DNA from: Holosporales bacterium
GTDB lineage: Bacteria > Pseudomonadota > Alphaproteobacteria > BNTO01
Direction: 5' to 3'
DNA: 16,786 nucleotides
Assembly: GCA_031273545.1 (NCBI GenBank)
Contig: JAISRQ010000144.1
Coordinates: 1 to 16,786 of the forward strand
Shown here: piece by piece, positions 8,546 through 15,647 of the stretch
Layout of the letters: each line of letters opens with the position of its first letter
Position numbering within the stretch: the first letter of the stretch is position 1
Made by a program: the position numbers and the translations under genes
Notes under the pieces: generated by a model
The model's database searches: none
What the model was told of the DNA's origin: nothing
The model's input: the letters and a program-made list of their open reading frames with translations, nothing else

Positions 8546-8660
8546 AGGTTTATTGGGATGCTTTTTTGAATATATTGAAATGGCTTGAAAACTTGGACAC
8601 GAAAATGAGACAGGTGCTCGCGTTGCCACATCGTCTTGTACCAATTTTCAAACAGATCCG

Positions 8661-10805
8661 CTATAAATTCTCCCTCACATCCAGTAAGAAATCGACAACA
8701 ATGCGTGCCGGATCCCCGCCGTATATTCCAAGCCAAATCGGCGTCTCGTAGTTAGGGTTTTTTTCATTCACGGAAACTGCAAGCGTGCCACTAAATCCTT
8801 CCTCAGCGTCGTGCATAGAAAAAGCAAAATCAGAACGATTCTTAATAAAAATTTCGCCAAAAAATTCATTAGCGGAATAGAATACACTAGCGCTTTCCGG
8901 AGTCATATCAACAAGTTTTGGGACATTCCACCCCATAAAGCGTGATAACGTCTTTGCGTGTTCACGCATATCTGCATCAAAAAACATTTCTAAGTCCTTA
9001 ATCTTCAGAATTTCTTGCGAGCTTGTACCTGTCCACCCGAAACCAAGAAGAAAATTAGTAAAACCTTTATGCACTATAGGACATATCTCCCCATTCCAGA
9101 TGTGGTTTGGTATCCTATTTTTATATGGCAAATCATCTAAAGCTGGTAATGGAATCCCTTTTACTATTGTAGAACCATCCCTCGTCACTGGTTGGGATAG
9201 TATCATTACGCATGTATCCCCTCTTGCATAATATTCATCTACTCTAAACTGATTTGCACGGTGCTGCTCCGCAGTGCAGATGAGGTCAGGAAAATTAGGA
9301 GTTTTCTCTTGCCCAGTAGGATAAAAAGAACTCCAAGGCGTAACGCTCATGTAAGAATAACCTTTATTTTTTCTATTAATTTTGCTCAGATTAAATCTTC
9401 CACGTTTACTAATAACTCCATGTATCATTCCTTCTAAAAGTTTTTTTCCACCATTTGTTATACAGTGAGAACATGTTATCAATACTCTCCCATCTAGATT
9501 TTTGAGAGCACGAAGATGTTCTAGTCTTTCTAGTTCAGTTTTTTTTTCTTTATTCATGTTTTCCCCATCTAGGGCTTTAATTTTGCGAAGGAATTCAAGT
9601 CTTGTTTCATTTTCCAATTCATTCCTCTCTTTTTTGGTCAATAAACTAACCAGTGTGCCAGTACCTATTCCACCTGAAATAGGTACATCATTTTCATCAG
9701 TTATCAAACAATTAACCCTTGCAACACATTCTGCAAAGGGCTGCGCATGACAAGCAGCAGAGGCTTGCGCTTGTGGAGATACATGCCTTAGGACGAGTTC
9801 GCCTAGTATGTTGGGTGCACTAAACCTCGAAATATAATCTATATCTACCCCTGCTTCAGGAGGATTGAAGCTTCCATCAATTTTTTGCAACGACTTCAAG
9901 TACGAAATTGCATCTTCTAGTGCAATTGATCTTATTATTTTTTCATCACTATTCCATAAAAAATCGACCACTGGACGCAAACTATCTAAATATCTAAAAA
10001 GTTCACATAACCCATCGAAACAAGCCTTTAAATCTTCACTAGAGTCAGTTAAGTTTTTCCATCCACCTAACGAATAGACCATATTAGATAGATCTGATAC
10101 AACTGAATCATACTGGTCACGAGTTACGCCTTCGCGAAATCTCCAATTCCCTAGCGGCTCCATATTATCCAATAAGTTTTTCATTTTTTTAAACATTTTC
10201 TCTAGTACATCAAACTTACCTTCTACACCAGTTTTGCTCATAGACATTTGCTCAAGACTAACCTTATACTCATCTACGCGTTTAATTATGTTCGATAATG
10301 CAATTACTGCTTCACCTTTTTTACTTGGATCATTCGAGATAGAAAAAGCGTACTCAAATAAGTCAGACGAATTAATTCCTAAATTTTTTTCAAAATCCGC
10401 ATTCCTGTCTAGTATGTCCATAGCTGAACCGACGCAACTGTTTATATTATCAGAAGGTTTGGGATAGACGATACTGCTCAGGCATTTTTTTAATTTTGTC
10501 AAGTCGTTCACTTTGTTAGACATATTTCCCTTAATTCCCTTTAGGCAATTCTCATACTCACCTAATTTTTTACGCCATTCCAATAATTTATAATTTACAC
10601 CTTTAATCGCTTCTCTAAATTCATCACGCGTTAGCGACGCGGCTGGCGCTGTTGAAGCTAGGGTTTCTCCCGCTCGATCTGCTGATGGTGAAACATCCGT
10701 TGTTCCCCCATCCTTACTATCACCTGCACTAATAAGACACGGTGCAATAGCCCCACACATGACGAATGCCGTCATTAACCCACGTAAATGTTGTACGCTC
10801 TTCAT
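8661..10805 (-). CDS. Secreted chymotrypsin-fold (S1-like) serine protease, divergent
   Basis: Encodes 714 residues from the ATG at 10805; AAGG lies 9 nt upstream. The alternative ATG at 10814 directly abuts AAGG, which is too close. Residues 1-27 are a signal peptide, probably cut after ISA. Residues of about 55-310 are helical and Lys/Glu-rich with scattered Cys. The C-terminal part follows the S1 order: GTGTLVS (381-387), VLITCSHC with His447, GDTCVMIL with Asp530, GFGWTG (588-593, like the GWG of trypsins) and GFSGTLAV with Ser672, then WLGIYGG. Around the serine the usual G-D-S-G-G is G-F-S-G-T, so activity is plausible but not certain. About 50 charged, helical residues (391-439) separate the first strand from the catalytic His, where S1 proteases normally have a short turn. 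The gene stands alone. I infer an exported protease or a protease-derived binding protein. Confidence 0.8.
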   Translation of the reverse strand: MKSVQHLRGLMTAFVMCGAIAPCLISAGDSKDGGTTDVSPSADRAGETLASTAPAASLTRDEFREAIKGVNYKLLEWRKKLGEYENCLKGIKGNMSNKVNDLTKLKKCLSSIVYPKPSDNINSCVGSAMDILDRNADFEKNLGINSSDLFEYAFSISNDPSKKGEAVIALSNIIKRVDEYKVSLEQMSMSKTGVEGKFDVLEKMFKKMKNLLDNMEPLGNWRFREGVTRDQYDSVVSDLSNMVYSLGGWKNLTDSSEDLKACFDGLCELFRYLDSLRPVVDFLWNSDEKIIRSIALEDAISYLKSLQKIDGSFNPPEAGVDIDYISRFSAPNILGELVLRHVSPQAQASAACHAQPFAECVARVNCLITDENDVPISGGIGTGTLVSLLTKKERNELENETRLEFLRKIKALDGENMNKEKKTELERLEHLRALKNLDGRVLITCSHCITNGGKKLLEGMIHGVISKRGRFNLSKINRKNKGYSYMSVTPWSSFYPTGQEKTPNFPDLICTAEQHRANQFRVDEYYARGDTCVMILSQPVTRDGSTIVKGIPLPALDDLPYKNRIPNHIWNGEICPIVHKGFTNFLLGFGWTGTSSQEILKIKDLEMFFDADMREHAKTLSRFMGWNVPKLVDMTPESASVFYSANEFFGEIFIKNRSDFAFSMHDAEEGFSGTLAVSVNEKNPNYETPIWLGIYGGDPARIVVDFLLDVRENL

Positions 10806-11234
10806 AACTCCCATCCTTTTTTACGAAACAAACTCACCAAAAATTCACTGTTAAACGCCATAGAGATATTATGGATATTACTACTTACTAATATTCGCTA
10901 ATACGTCGACCACATAGTCTAATAATGACAAATAAAGATTAACAAAATACGAATTATTGAAATATCGTTATTCATCAAGTACGCAGAGATAGTTATTGCG
11001 AAAAAAGTTCAAAAATTAATTTTGCAAACGTAAAACCACTCCCAAAAGGTTACGGACTCATTAAGCGAAAACGCCTACAAGCCCTCAGTTCCTCGCCCGC
11101 AATCTTTGGGCATCCCGGCGTAAATGTTAAAAAATATATGAATCTTGGTAGAATCCTGTTTTTAACGCTTGTGAAATTCGTGTACTATCTGTTAGGAATA
11201 AAGTTATGTTGTCGAATTTATAGAAGGAAATTAG
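10806..11234. other. Divergent intergenic region, A/T-rich
   Basis: These 429 bp separate the serine-protease-like gene from acpP and contain no supportable gene. A weak promoter for acpP may be TTGTGA (11169-11174) and TAGGAA (11193-11198), spaced 18 bp. I could not pick a convincing promoter for the minus-strand gene. No strong hairpin was seen. Confidence 0.3.
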
Positions 11235-11486
11235 ATGTCAACAGTTAGAGAACGTATTACAGAGATTATAAAGAAGCACGTAAAGGTATCGGAGGATCAA
11301 TTGCTCGATTCTGCAAACTTAGGGAGCGACTTAGGGGTAGACAGCCTTACATTATTTGAGGTAATCCTCGATATGGAAAAAGAATTTAGTTGCGAGATTC
11401 CTGAAAAAGATTCAAACAATATTGTATCAATAGGGGCAGCAATATTATACATTGAATCAAAGATTCAAGATGGATCGGCAAAGTAA
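11235..11486 (+). CDS. acpP: Acyl carrier protein
   Basis: This 83-residue acidic helical protein carries the growing acyl chain in type II fatty-acid synthesis in the cytoplasm. The phosphopantetheine site is GVDSLTLFEV with Ser37, in the usual position for AcpP, followed by the typical acidic helix (DMEKEFSCEIPEKD). AGAAGGA lies 6 nt before the ATG. fabF begins 13 nt after its stop, the common acpP-fabF order in proteobacteria, so the two are probably co-transcribed. The sequence after the DSL motif (LTLFEVILDM rather than the usual DTVELVMALE) is somewhat divergent, so a specialised ACP cannot be excluded. The neighbouring fabF favours the main AcpP. fabD and fabG are not adjacent. Confidence 0.93.
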   Translation: MSTVRERITEIIKKHVKVSEDQLLDSANLGSDLGVDSLTLFEVILDMEKEFSCEIPEKDSNNIVSIGAAILYIESKIQDGSAK

Positions 11487-11499
11487 CAAAAGCTTGACA

Positions 11500-12765
11500 A
11501 TGAATCGAGTCGTAATAACAGGAATGGGAATGGTTACACCTCTTGCTTGGGGTGTAGAGGAATCTTGGCGCCGCCTTGTTGCGGGTGAGTCGGGTATTCG
11601 CAAAATTACTCAATTTGATACATCTGATCTGCCATCAAAGATCGCTGGGATAGTTCCGACGTCTCCTTCGGAGTGTTCGGACTTTTTCGACGTTGATGCG
11701 CATATTGATCCTTCAGATCAGCGAAAGATGGATAAATTTATAATGTTTGCATTAGCTGCGGCAAAGCAGGCGCTTGACGATGCAGACTGGCACCCAACGT
11801 CAGACAGGGATAAAGAGTCTACAGGAGTTATGGTTGGGGCCGGAATTGGCGGGCTCCCCAAAATTTACGATAACTCCGTCGCCTTGTTCAGTGAGGGGGC
11901 GCGGCGTGTTAGTCCGTTTTTTATTCCGTCTGCATTAATTAATTTAGCCTCTGGGCATATCGCAATTCGCCATCAATTGAAGGGCCCTAATCACGCGCCA
12001 GTCACGGCATGTGCGACAGGATCCCATGCGATTGGGGATGCAGCTCGCCTGATTATGCTGGGCGACGCGGACGTTATGGTCGCAGGCGGATCGGAGTCTA
12101 CCATATTCCGCTTTGGGGTAGCGGGGTTTTCGGCGGTGAGAGCGCTGTCCACACATTTTAATGATACGCCAGAAAGGGCATCCCGTCCGTGGGACAAAAA
12201 TCGCGATGGGTTCGTTATTGCCGAGGGAGCCGGAATCTTGATATTAGAGGAGTATGAGCATGCTAAGGCGCGTGGAGCCAAAATATATGCAGAAGTCGTC
12301 GGATACGGAATGTCTGGGGATGCATACCATATGACAGCTCCGGAACCGAATGGTGATGGCGCGTTTAGAGCGATGCGGGCAGCGATAAAAAACGCAGGCA
12401 TCCAAAACGAGCAAATTGGGTATGTTAATGCGCACGGGACGTCTACACCGCCTGGAGATGTGGTGGAGGTGCGCGCATTGAAGCGGTTGTTTGGGGAGTA
12501 TGCGCAAGATGGGTTGTCTGTGTCTTCGACGAAGTCGGCGATTGGGCACTTACTTGGTGGAGCTGGAGCAGTTGAAGGAATCTTTTGCGCGCTAGCGTTG
12601 CGGGATCAGATCATGCCACCAACACTCAATTTGGATGAACCTGACGAAGGGTGTGACTTGGATTTCGTCGCGAAAGTAGCTAGAAAGAAAGAGTTGGAAT
12701 ACACTATGTCAAACTCATTTGGGTTTGGTGGAACTAACGCCAGCGTGATTTTTAAGCGAGCCTAA
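11500..12765 (+). CDS. fabF: 3-oxoacyl-ACP synthase II (KAS II)
   Basis: This condensing enzyme extends acyl-ACP by two carbons using malonyl-ACP. Its 421 residues are normal for FabF. The thiolase-fold triad is visible: Cys171 in VTACATGSHA, His312 in VNAHGTSTP and His350 in KSAIGHLLGGAG, with Lys345. The C-terminus has the Gly-rich SNSFGFGGTNAS loop. I chose the ATG at 11500 because MNRVVITGMGMVTP is where the family begins. Upstream in-frame ATGs at 11452 and 11470 lie inside acpP and would add 16 or 10 unrelated residues. No good Shine-Dalgarno precedes 11500, so translation may be coupled to acpP, whose stop is 13 nt away. The gene converges on the paralogue pair. Confidence 0.96.
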   Translation: MNRVVITGMGMVTPLAWGVEESWRRLVAGESGIRKITQFDTSDLPSKIAGIVPTSPSECSDFFDVDAHIDPSDQRKMDKFIMFALAAAKQALDDADWHPTSDRDKESTGVMVGAGIGGLPKIYDNSVALFSEGARRVSPFFIPSALINLASGHIAIRHQLKGPNHAPVTACATGSHAIGDAARLIMLGDADVMVAGGSESTIFRFGVAGFSAVRALSTHFNDTPERASRPWDKNRDGFVIAEGAGILILEEYEHAKARGAKIYAEVVGYGMSGDAYHMTAPEPNGDGAFRAMRAAIKNAGIQNEQIGYVNAHGTSTPPGDVVEVRALKRLFGEYAQDGLSVSSTKSAIGHLLGGAGAVEGIFCALALRDQIMPPTLNLDEPDEGCDLDFVAKVARKKELEYTMSNSFGFGGTNASVIFKRA

Positions 12766-12770
12766 TTCGA

Positions 12771-12801
12771 GTGTTTCAGTAATATACCGTGGCTGAGACG
12801 C
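12771..12801 (+). terminator. Possible stem-loop after fabF
   Basis: GTGTTTCAG (12771-12779) pairs with CTGAGACGC (12793-12801) over 9 bp including two G-T pairs, with a 13-nt loop. It begins 5 nt after the fabF stop. No T-run follows, so it is at best a non-canonical terminator or a 3'-protecting hairpin. Confidence 0.3.
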
Positions 12802-12908
12802 AGTAATTGTTCACAAGAATAGATAGCACAAATTATTGACTGTCACTGTAAGGAAAGAGGTTTCGCCATAGACCTAGCAGGGCAGCGGATTTTCTCCTGA
12901 ATATCCAA

Positions 12909-12947
12909 AAGAGCCGTACTTGAAAGTTCTCCCTTCATACGGCCCTT
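12909..12947 (-). terminator. Probable terminator of the first paralogue
   Basis: AAGAGCCGTA (12909-12918) and TACGGCCCTT (12938-12947) form a 10-bp stem with one mismatch; TGAA/TTCA can pair inside the loop. On the minus strand the stem runs into CTCTTTTGG, a short T-tract, about 50 nt after the stop at 12998. A second 7-bp hairpin (CACATTG 12956-12962, CAATGTG 12972-12978) lies just before it. Confidence 0.45.
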
Positions 12948-12997
12948 GTTACCCACACATTGCTTTCCGCCCAATGTGAAAAGCGGTAAGCCCTGGT

Positions 12998-13759
12998 TTA
13001 ATGTTGCAATTTGACAGGTAGCGGTTTAGTACTCAAGGTGCCACCAAACCATTCTGGGCTAGTCACTAGTTTTACGGGGTTGTAGTTTACCAATCTGAGG
13101 TTCCCTATGTCAAACAACTTGATACGACTACGACCGCCGTGTTTATCCATGTATTCATTAAAATCCGCTGCGAAACGATTATAAGCAGCACCGACCCGCC
13201 ATAGAGCATCTGGACCTAGATTCTCCAAGTCGGCAACACAATCAAGAGAAACCCCCCATACGCCGTATACAGCTGGAAAATAGTAACTGTCGGGAAAGCG
13301 AGAATAGAAGAAAGCAACGGAGCTAGCAACATTGATAGCCCTTGTTGAATATATCATTACCCCCTTATGTTGTGGAACAATCGCATGTAGTATGTCTTCC
13401 GTGATAGAACTATTGACTCTAGCTAACAAATCCTCAAAACCCTGAGCATCTTCCCTCGTCTTGCAAGGATTTTGGGCCTCAAACAACCTTAGCTTTTCTT
13501 CATTTTTTCTTACCGTCATTTCACAAAACCGAGTAACTTCATCTTCTGATTTTTGGTGTAACGCCATTAATTTTAGTTCATCTAAACAGCCAAGCAATCC
13601 ATCAATTACATCATAAGTTACAGTACTTTCTGTCGGCCCTGCTGCGTCATGCGTTTCTGTCGCTGCAGTGGGATGTCCCCCTTCGGCAAACAACATATGT
13701 CCATCAGTCAAACATTCCAGCAACGTAACACTCATCATCAATTTAAACAAAATATTCAT
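12998..13759 (-). CDS. Secreted protein, paralogue A of a tandem pair
   Basis: Encodes 253 residues from the ATG at 13759, set by GAGGGG at 13772-13767. The open frame reaches 13846, but the added 29 residues are absent from the paralogue. Residues 1 to about 25 are a signal peptide (MNILFKLMMSVTLL, cut probably after LFA). A Thr/Glu/Ala-rich linker (about 27-48) follows, then a helical body. Blocks shared with the gene at 13902-14606 are GLL-x-C (54-58), KLMALH (63-68), RVN-S-SI (114-119), IVPQH (127-131), AYNRFAADFNEY (192-203), and EWFGGTLST near the C-terminus. The linker and four mature Cys differ from the paralogue. No enzyme motif or known family is recognised. I infer a periplasmic or exported factor from a small lineage-specific family. 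Its stop is followed by a probable terminator. Confidence 0.85.
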   Translation of the reverse strand: MNILFKLMMSVTLLECLTDGHMLFAEGGHPTAATETHDAAGPTESTVTYDVIDGLLGCLDELKLMALHQKSEDEVTRFCEMTVRKNEEKLRLFEAQNPCKTREDAQGFEDLLARVNSSITEDILHAIVPQHKGVMIYSTRAINVASSVAFFYSRFPDSYYFPAVYGVWGVSLDCVADLENLGPDALWRVGAAYNRFAADFNEYMDKHGGRSRIKLFDIGNLRLVNYNPVKLVTSPEWFGGTLSTKPLPVKLQH

Positions 13760-13785
13760 ACACTCACCCCTCATTATAAAAAAAA
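13760..13785 (-). promoter_or_regulatory. Poly-T / TATAAT / Shine-Dalgarno block before paralogue A
   Basis: Reading on the minus strand, a T8 tract (13785-13778) runs into TATAAT (13778-13773) and GAGGGG (13772-13767), then 7 nt to the ATG. The TATAAT is a perfect -10 hexamer, but no good -35 lies 17 bp upstream and the leader would be only a few bases. It may be coincidental. The poly-T tract at this spacing recurs before other secreted-protein genes here. Confidence 0.35.
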
Positions 13786-13901
13786 CACCACACGCCCGCG
13801 TTATGATAGGCATCAAATTCCAAAAATATTGCGGACTTTTTCGCAAAACAAACGCTCACGATTCTTAAAACGATAGCCGCATTATTTGATATGACCCAGG
13901 T

Positions 13902-14606
13902 CTATTGAGGTAAATCCGCATTAAGCGCCCTTGTACTCAAGGTTAACCCAAACCAATGTGGATTACTTTCAATTTTATTTGGATTGTACTCGACTAATTC
14001 AAAACTATCTACATTATACAACTTGAGGTACGGGAAACCACAGCTAGAGTAGTCTATATACTCATTAAAATCCACTGCAAAACGATTATAAGCACACAGT
14101 GTTTCTTTTGTCGCCGATCGACTAATACCCCACCAAGAGTATACGTTGCTATAAAACCCCTCGCATTTTGCATCAGTAGGAAAAGTACTACAGTGAGATA
14201 AAACAGCAACCCCACAAGAACTAAGCGTCTTAGCGGAATACTCCATTGCTATCGTATGTTGTGGAATAACCACATTTAATAGGTTGTCCTTAATGGATTT
14301 ATTTACCCTCGTCAATTGCATCAACTCCTGTATACCACTTCTCGTGTCACTAGGATCTATGGTAGAGATCATCCTTAGTTCTTCTTCATTATTTGCGACA
14401 ACCTTTTTACAAATCTGAATAACGTCATCTGCCGATATTTTGTGTAACGCCATTAGCTTTACTGCATTTACACAGGAAAGTAGGCCATTAGCTACTACTG
14501 TTGTTTCTGCCATTATTGGATCCGCCGTTCTACCCGCGTGGACCCTTTCTGCGGCAAACAGTGTCAGTAAAGTAACACTCATTGTCAACTTCGATAAAAT
14601 ATTCAT
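13902..14606 (-). CDS. Secreted protein, paralogue B of a tandem pair
   Basis: Encodes 234 residues from the ATG at 14606, set by AAGGAG at 14619-14614. The frame runs up to 14744, but those 46 codons carry no ribosome site and have no counterpart in the paralogue. The signal peptide MNILSKLTMSVTLL to VHA (1-24) is nearly the same as in paralogue A. The body shares GLL-x-C (41-45), KLMALH (50-55), RVN-K-SI (100-105), VIPQH (113-117), AYNRFAVDFNEY (172-183) and HWFGLTLST (217-225). It lacks the acidic/Thr linker of A and has about seven mature Cys, several unique to it. It lies 142 bp upstream of A on the same strand, so both may share a transcript. The pair arose by tandem duplication followed by strong divergence. 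Function is unknown. Confidence 0.85.
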   Translation of the reverse strand: MNILSKLTMSVTLLTLFAAERVHAGRTADPIMAETTVVANGLLSCVNAVKLMALHKISADDVIQICKKVVANNEEELRMISTIDPSDTRSGIQELMQLTRVNKSIKDNLLNVVIPQHTIAMEYSAKTLSSCGVAVLSHCSTFPTDAKCEGFYSNVYSWWGISRSATKETLCAYNRFAVDFNEYIDYSSCGFPYLKLYNVDSFELVEYNPNKIESNPHWFGLTLSTRALNADLPQ

Positions 14607-14613
14607 ACAAATA

Positions 14614-14690
14614 CTCCTTCTATAAAAAAAAACATGTAAATACCATATATAACGCATCATTATAAGAGGACGAATAGTCCCTCCCCTAAT
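14614..14690 (-). promoter_or_regulatory. Candidate promoter region of paralogue B
   Basis: On the minus strand a perfect TATAAT (14664-14659) lies about 53 nt before the ATG. No good -35 is placed 16-18 bp upstream (TTAGGG is 19 bp away). A dyad, GAGGAC and GTCCCTC around GAATA (14666-14683), overlaps the promoter spacer and could be an operator. A T9 tract (14632-14624) precedes the Shine-Dalgarno. Confidence 0.35.
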
Positions 14691-14747
14691 TTTCCACATC
14701 TTAGTGATTACTGAACGACACTCACATACACTCTTTGCAGCCATTAC

Positions 14748-14770
14748 ATTTATTGTATCATGATTTATTG
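14748..14770. repeat. Two direct copies of ATTTATTG
   Basis: ATTTATTG occurs at 14748-14755 and 14763-14770, 15 bp apart with ATCATGAT overlapping between them. They lie about 85 bp upstream of the candidate -10 of paralogue B. They could be paired protein-binding sites, though an A/T-rich 8-mer repeated once may be chance. Confidence 0.25.
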
Positions 14771-14813
14771 CACATGGTACATAGGAGGCACGAAATCACG
14801 CGTGAAAAATTTT

Positions 14814-14833
14814 CAAAAAAGAACGAAAGTTCT
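14814..14833 (-). terminator. Short minus-strand terminator-like hairpin
   Basis: On the minus strand AGAAC-TTTC-GTTCT (14833-14820) forms a 5-bp stem with a tetraloop followed directly by a T-tract. The short stem makes it weak. It may back up the stronger terminator at 14918-14959. Confidence 0.3.
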
Positions 14834-14842
14834 GCGCTATTT

Positions 14843-14907
14843 AATTCTACTTTTTTTGGGAGCGTTGCAATTTTGTGTAACCAAAAACGTATTTTATAGG
14901 TAGAATT
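14843..14907. repeat. 65-bp inverted repeat
   Basis: AATTCTAC (14843-14850) and GTAGAATT (14900-14907) are perfect 8-bp arms. Inside them TTTTTGG (14853-14859) matches CCAAAAA (14881-14887). It lies within the gene-free zone between paralogue B and tRNA-Ser and could form an extended hairpin. Confidence 0.45.
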
Positions 14908-14917
14908 TCATGTCGAT

Positions 14918-14959
14918 AAAAAAAGAGGCGTAGAGTATCGTAAGCCCCTCCACTTTTTT
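14918..14959 (-). terminator. Intrinsic terminator downstream of tRNA-Ser
   Basis: On the minus strand GAGGGGC (14950-14944) pairs with GCCTC (14929-14925), leaving a two-base bulge, then a T7 tract (14924-14918). The A6 on the other side (AAAAAAG at 14959-14953) can extend pairing with the T-tract. It would end a minus-strand transcript from tRNA-Ser or from a separate RNA in 14918-15143. Confidence 0.55.
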
Positions 14960-15143
14960 GATACAAACTTTTCATGCCCCCTGCAGGAAAAGACACGAAT
15001 CCTTCCCTAACAAAAACCAAGTAGGGCAAGAGAGTTTCACTAGCCTAGAACGGTACCTAAAAGTCTTCTGCCTACGGGAATTGTTATTCACCCGCCCCCC
15101 AAGTTGCCAATGCGCATTAGGGGGAGCGTATACTCTACGCTTC
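14925..15143 (-). ncRNA. Possible structured RNA with long closing stem
   Basis: The ends of this segment are complementary: ATACTCTACGC (15130-15140) with GCGTAGAGTAT (14928-14938), a perfect 11-bp match, with CCCC/GGGG pairing just inside. On the minus strand further stems are visible. One is about 11 bp between GTAGGCAGAAGA and TCTCTTGCCCTAC. Another has 9 bp (AGGGAAGGA and TCTTTTCCT, loop TTCGTG). A third is the CGGG/CCCG hairpin. The closing stem leads straight into the T7 terminator. The layout recalls small structured RNAs such as 6S, but no diagnostic sequence of 6S, tmRNA, SRP RNA or RNase P was recognised. Plus-strand orientation is possible; there the stem gains a G-U pair, but no terminator follows. 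A palindromic DNA element is the main alternative. Confidence 0.35.
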
Positions 15144-15263
15144 GTGTGAGCGAAGCGCCATCAATGATCGTAAAACTAAAGGATAGTAAGCATTAGAAAC
15201 GGCTAGACACACACCCACTTACGAATGAAATAGGAAACCGCTCTTTTCATTAAAATTCATGTC

Positions 15264-15353
15264 TGGCGGATGGGGTGGGATTCGAACCCACGAAAGAGTC
15301 TCCCCTTTGCCGGTTTTCAAGACCGGTGCCTTCAACCGCTCGGCCACCCATCC
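15264..15353 (-). tRNA. tRNA-Ser (anticodon UGA)
   Basis: On the minus strand a full class II tRNA is visible. The acceptor stem is GGATGGG with CCCATCC, and the discriminator is G. The D-arm is GCC...GGC. The anticodon stem CCGGT/ACCGG has loop CTTGAAA (anticodon TGA at 15319-15317). A long variable arm follows, then T-arm GTGGG-TTCGAAT-CCCAC. The long variable arm and G73 are typical of tRNA-Ser; it reads UCA and related serine codons. CCA is encoded at 15266-15264. The nearest plausible terminator on this strand is at 14918-14959. Confidence 0.97.
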
Positions 15354-15506
15354 AGCAGATTCAGTGTGACTCATCTATAATAATTAGTCCATAGCTATTA
15401 TGCATTTTCGCAGTGCCACACACTAAAGACTGCTAGACTGAAGCCTTCAAATATTACGAATCAGAAAGATAAGAATCGTAAATGTTTGGCCACAAAAAAA
15501 AAATCC

Positions 15507-15609
15507 GTAATCTTTTTGGAGTGGGCATAAGTTAACTTTTATTGCGCACGACTACAATAAACGCAATAAAAGGACGAACTTTCTATCCACTCCATAAGTA
15601 TTCAGATTA
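15507..15609. repeat. 103-bp imperfect palindrome
   Basis: Nested complementary blocks occur in order. TAATCT (15507-15512) matches AGATTA (15604-15609). TGGAGTGG (15517-15524) matches CCACTCCA (15587-15594). AGTT (15530-15533) matches AACT (15577-15580). CTTTTATTGCG (15536-15546) perfectly matches CGCAATAAAAG (15562-15572). The loop is 15 nt. It lies 39 bp downstream of the stop of the repeat-protein gene. It could be a very large stem-loop, or a MITE-like element. No T-tract follows the stem on the minus strand. Confidence 0.6.
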
Positions 15610-15618
15610 TGAATACTT
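15596..15618 (-). terminator. 8-bp hairpin after repeat-protein gene
   Basis: AAGTATTC (15596-15603) and GAATACTT (15611-15618) form a perfect 8-bp stem with a 7-nt loop, 29 bp beyond the stop at 15648. It overlaps the end of the larger palindrome and would compete with its outer arm. Without a T-tract, a terminator role is uncertain. Confidence 0.35.
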
Positions 15619-15647
15619 CACCAAAAACCGAATAGCCATAATCCTTA

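Noticed and set aside
8033..8644. 203-codon minus-strand ORF
   Set aside because: It overlaps the 3' third of the cysteine-rich gene on the opposite strand, crosses the terminator hairpin, and has no ribosome site or recognisable protein pattern.
11452..11499. Earlier fabF starts inside acpP
   Set aside because: The extra residues overlap the acpP coding end and are not part of the KAS II family; MNRVVITGMG is the normal beginning.
14847..15029. 60-codon minus-strand ORF
   Set aside because: It spans the terminator and inverted repeats and has no convincing Shine-Dalgarno; structured non-coding DNA explains the region better.
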